Below are positions 61,928 through 64,000 of a DNA stretch of 64,000 nt, one piece after another; the first letter of the stretch is position 1, and each line of letters opens with the position of its first letter. The notes beneath the pieces were generated by a model. It made no database searches. It was not told the origin of the DNA and saw nothing but the letters and a program-made list of their open reading frames with translations. This DNA comes from Cryobacterium tagatosivorans (GTDB lineage: Bacteria; Actinomycetota; Actinomycetes; Actinomycetales; Microbacteriaceae), in NCBI RefSeq assembly GCF_004402215.1, contig NZ_SOEZ01000023.1, positions 1-64,000 on the forward strand, in the 5' to 3' direction. The position numbers and the translations under genes are program-made.

Positions 61928-63841
61928 TTGACTGACTGGACAACGATTCAGAACGTGGTTTTCCCGCTGGAGAACGACCCCGATGTGCTCTCGCTGTACC
62001 TCGACGCGGACATCTGGGCGCGATTCGGCGACACCGAGACCCGGGTGAGCGACAACGCGCACATCGATGACCTGATCTCGCGGGAGAGCATCCGGATCGA
62101 AGCCGGCCAGCGCGTCTCCTTCGCCAGCTACTTCAACGCGTTCCCCGCGTCCTACTGGCAGCACTGGACGACGGTGCGCTCGGTTCGCCTGAGCCTTACA
62201 ACCGAGGGCGCCGGGACGCTGATGATCTACCGGTCGACCGCGCACGGCATCGCCCAGCGCGTCGAGTCGCACACCCTGGCCGGCACACTGAGCACCAGCG
62301 TCGACCTCCCCGTCGTCACCTTCGGCGACGGCGGCTGGTACTGGTTCGACATCGTCGCCGGCACCGAGCCCCTCGTGCTCCGCGGAGGCAGCTGGGCCAC
62401 CCCGGACCGGCCCGTCCGGACCGGCAAGGTGTCCCTCGGGATCACCACCTTCAACAAGCCCGACTACTGCGTCGCAACGCTCGACGCCCTCGCCGGCAGC
62501 GGTGCGCTGCTGGGCGAGATCGACCGGGTGTTCCTCGTCGACCAGGGCAACGACAAGGTCAGCGCCCAGGGCGCCTACCCGGATGTCGCGGCCAGGCTCG
62601 GCGCCCAGCTCGAGGTCATCGAGCAGCCCAACCTCGGCGGCTCGGGCGGTTTCGCCCGGTCGATGGCCGAAACGCTCGACCGGCCGGAGAGCGACTTCGT
62701 GCTGCTGCTCGACGACGACGTCAAGGTCGAGCCCGAGAGCATCTTCCGCGCCCTGCAGTTCGGCCGGTTCAGCCGGCGTCCCGTGCTCGTCGGCGGCCAC
62801 ATGTTCGACCTGCTCGACCGTCCGGTGCTGCACGCCTTCGCCGAGACCGTCGACCTCAAGCCGTTCGTCTGGCACTCGCAGCCGCACGACAAGGTCCCCC
62901 ACGACTTCCGCTTCAGCAATCTGCGCCAGACCCGCTGGATGCACGCCCGGATGGACGCCGACTACAACGGCTGGTGGTTCTGCCTCATCCCGACCGAGGT
63001 GCTCCGGACCGTCGGGCTGTCCCTGCCCGCCTTCATCAAGTGGGACGACGCGGAGTACTGCCTCCGGGCAGGCGCGGCCGGCTTCGCGACCGTCAGCCTG
63101 CCGGGCGCCGCACTCTGGCACGTGTCCTGGCTGGACAAGGACGACTCCATCGACTGGCAGGCCTACTTCCACGCCCGCAACCGGTTCGTGGCCGCGCTGC
63201 TGCACTCGCCGTTCGCCGGCGGCGGGGACCTCCTGCGCGACAGCCGCATCTGGGACATCAAGCACCTCCTCTCGATGCAGTACTACCCGGTCGCCCTGCG
63301 CCAGCAGGCCATGCGCGACGTGCTGAGCGGCCCCGCGCACATGCACGCGACGTTGCCGACCAAGCTCGCGGAGCTCCGCGCGCAGGCCGCCGACTTCCGT
63401 GAGAAGCGCGTGCTGAAATCGGATGCCGAGACCCCCGTGACCAACGAAGGCAAGCGCGTCTACCCGATCCCGGCCGGCACCCAGCAGGCCAAGGGACCCC
63501 GCGGCCTGGCGCTGGTCCTCTTCACCGCCCAGATGGTGGCCAGACACTGGCTGGTCAAGCCGGCCCCGGCCAATGTCGAGCGGCCGCAGGTGGAGCTCTC
63601 CAAGCGCGACGGCGTGTGGTTCCGGCTGCCCTACTTCGACAGCGCCCTGGTCTCCACCGCCGACGGCGCCGGCAAGACCTGGTACACCCGGGACCGGCGC
63701 CAGTTCCGACGGATGCTGCGCGAGAGCTGGCGCCTGCACCGGGAAATCGGTCGCCGCTGGCCCGAGCTGGCCCGCCAGTACCGGGACGCGCTGCCCGAGA
63801 TCACCTCGGTCGAGGAGTGGAACAAGACGCTCGGTCGCTGA
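61928..63841 (+). CDS. glfT2: GlfT2-like galactofuranosyltransferase
   Basis: A 637-residue GT2 enzyme matching mycobacterial GlfT2, which builds the galactofuranose chain of the wall from UDP-Galf. The N-terminal ~170 residues are beta-rich; the GT-A domain has VSLGITTFNKPDYC, FLVDQGNDK, LLLDDDVKVE (metal-binding), DADYNGWWFCLIP and IKWDDAEYCLRAG (catalytic acid region); the C-terminal ~200 residues are helical and basic. The start is TTG at 61928 with GGAG about nine bases upstream. A TAGGCT box at 61876-61881 could provide its own promoter. The glf gene lies next, convergent. Confidence 0.93.
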   Translation: MTDWTTIQNVVFPLENDPDVLSLYLDADIWARFGDTETRVSDNAHIDDLISRESIRIEAGQRVSFASYFNAFPASYWQHWTTVRSVRLSLTTEGAGTLMIYRSTAHGIAQRVESHTLAGTLSTSVDLPVVTFGDGGWYWFDIVAGTEPLVLRGGSWATPDRPVRTGKVSLGITTFNKPDYCVATLDALAGSGALLGEIDRVFLVDQGNDKVSAQGAYPDVAARLGAQLEVIEQPNLGGSGGFARSMAETLDRPESDFVLLLDDDVKVEPESIFRALQFGRFSRRPVLVGGHMFDLLDRPVLHAFAETVDLKPFVWHSQPHDKVPHDFRFSNLRQTRWMHARMDADYNGWWFCLIPTEVLRTVGLSLPAFIKWDDAEYCLRAGAAGFATVSLPGAALWHVSWLDKDDSIDWQAYFHARNRFVAALLHSPFAGGGDLLRDSRIWDIKHLLSMQYYPVALRQQAMRDVLSGPAHMHATLPTKLAELRAQAADFREKRVLKSDAETPVTNEGKRVYPIPAGTQQAKGPRGLALVLFTAQMVARHWLVKPAPANVERPQVELSKRDGVWFRLPYFDSALVSTADGAGKTWYTRDRRQFRRMLRESWRLHREIGRRWPELARQYRDALPEITSVEEWNKTLGR

Positions 63842-63866
63842 GCCGCTGCGTCGGCGAGGGCGGCCG

Positions 63867-64000
<134 letters not shown>

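Overview
This window is about 70% G+C and densely packed on both strands. It looks like chromosomal core DNA of a high-G+C actinobacterium, most likely family Microbacteriaceae (order Micrococcales); the genus cannot be fixed from sequence alone. Supporting markers are two WhiB proteins, a SigR/RsrA pair of the mycothiol thiol-stress type, MtrA-MtrB-LpqB, a PdtaS kinase, a fused E2/E1 2-oxoglutarate decarboxylase (Kgd type), GuaB1, DUF3499 and a GlfT2/Glf pair. No rRNA, tRNA, CRISPR array, prophage or insertion sequence was seen.

Layout. 1-4.4 kb: the end of a DUF4389 membrane protein, a frameshifted membrane-protein remnant, and a three-gene signalling operon (NarL-type kinase, kinase-like membrane partner without catalytic boxes, LuxR-type regulator). 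4.5-14 kb: MFS exporter, thiamine-binding protein, GT87 membrane glycosyltransferase and NAD(P)HX dehydratase; then an Old Yellow Enzyme, a VOC protein, two CNNM/CBS proteins and GuaB1. 14-18 kb: kgd. 18-29 kb: MMPL exporter, rsrA-sigR, aroA, rsgA, bcp, a small membrane protein, whiB1, pdtaS, and a two-gene membrane operon. 29-33 kb: an orphan CpaE-like/SAF (CpaB-like) pair, a small HTH protein, a secA-linked conserved protein and an Rv3235 homologue. 33-41.5 kb: secA, hpf, comF, lpqB, mtrB, mtrA. 41.6-47 kb: a MoxR cassette (membrane protein, DUF4129, DUF4350, MoxR, DUF58). 47-58 kb: manB, DUF3499, a zincin-fold protein, DUF5719, a very large GT2 membrane protein, whiB2, galE, a GlxA-type regulator and manA. 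58-64 kb: surface-polysaccharide genes (two O-antigen-ligase-like proteins, a flippase, GlfT2-like galactofuranosyltransferase, and the end of glf).

The gene content from whiB1/pdtaS through sigR, aroA, rsgA, secA, hpf, comF, lpqB, mtrB, mtrA, manB and whiB2 to manA corresponds to the Mycobacterium tuberculosis Rv3219-Rv3267 area, so much of the window is an ancient actinobacterial neighbourhood. Functionally it joins cell-wall control (MtrAB, WhiB2), sugar-nucleotide supply (ManA, ManB, GalE, Glf), wall glycan assembly and export, and redox control (SigR-RsrA, WhiB1, Bcp, OYE).

The most interesting non-coding signals are two dispersed palindrome families that each occur twice, always between converging genes; an exact SigR-type promoter lying inside the start of the divergent aroA gene; about a dozen TANNNT boxes placed 6-8 nt before start codons, as expected for leaderless mRNAs; and two perfect DnaA-box 9-mers in neighbouring divergent promoter regions.
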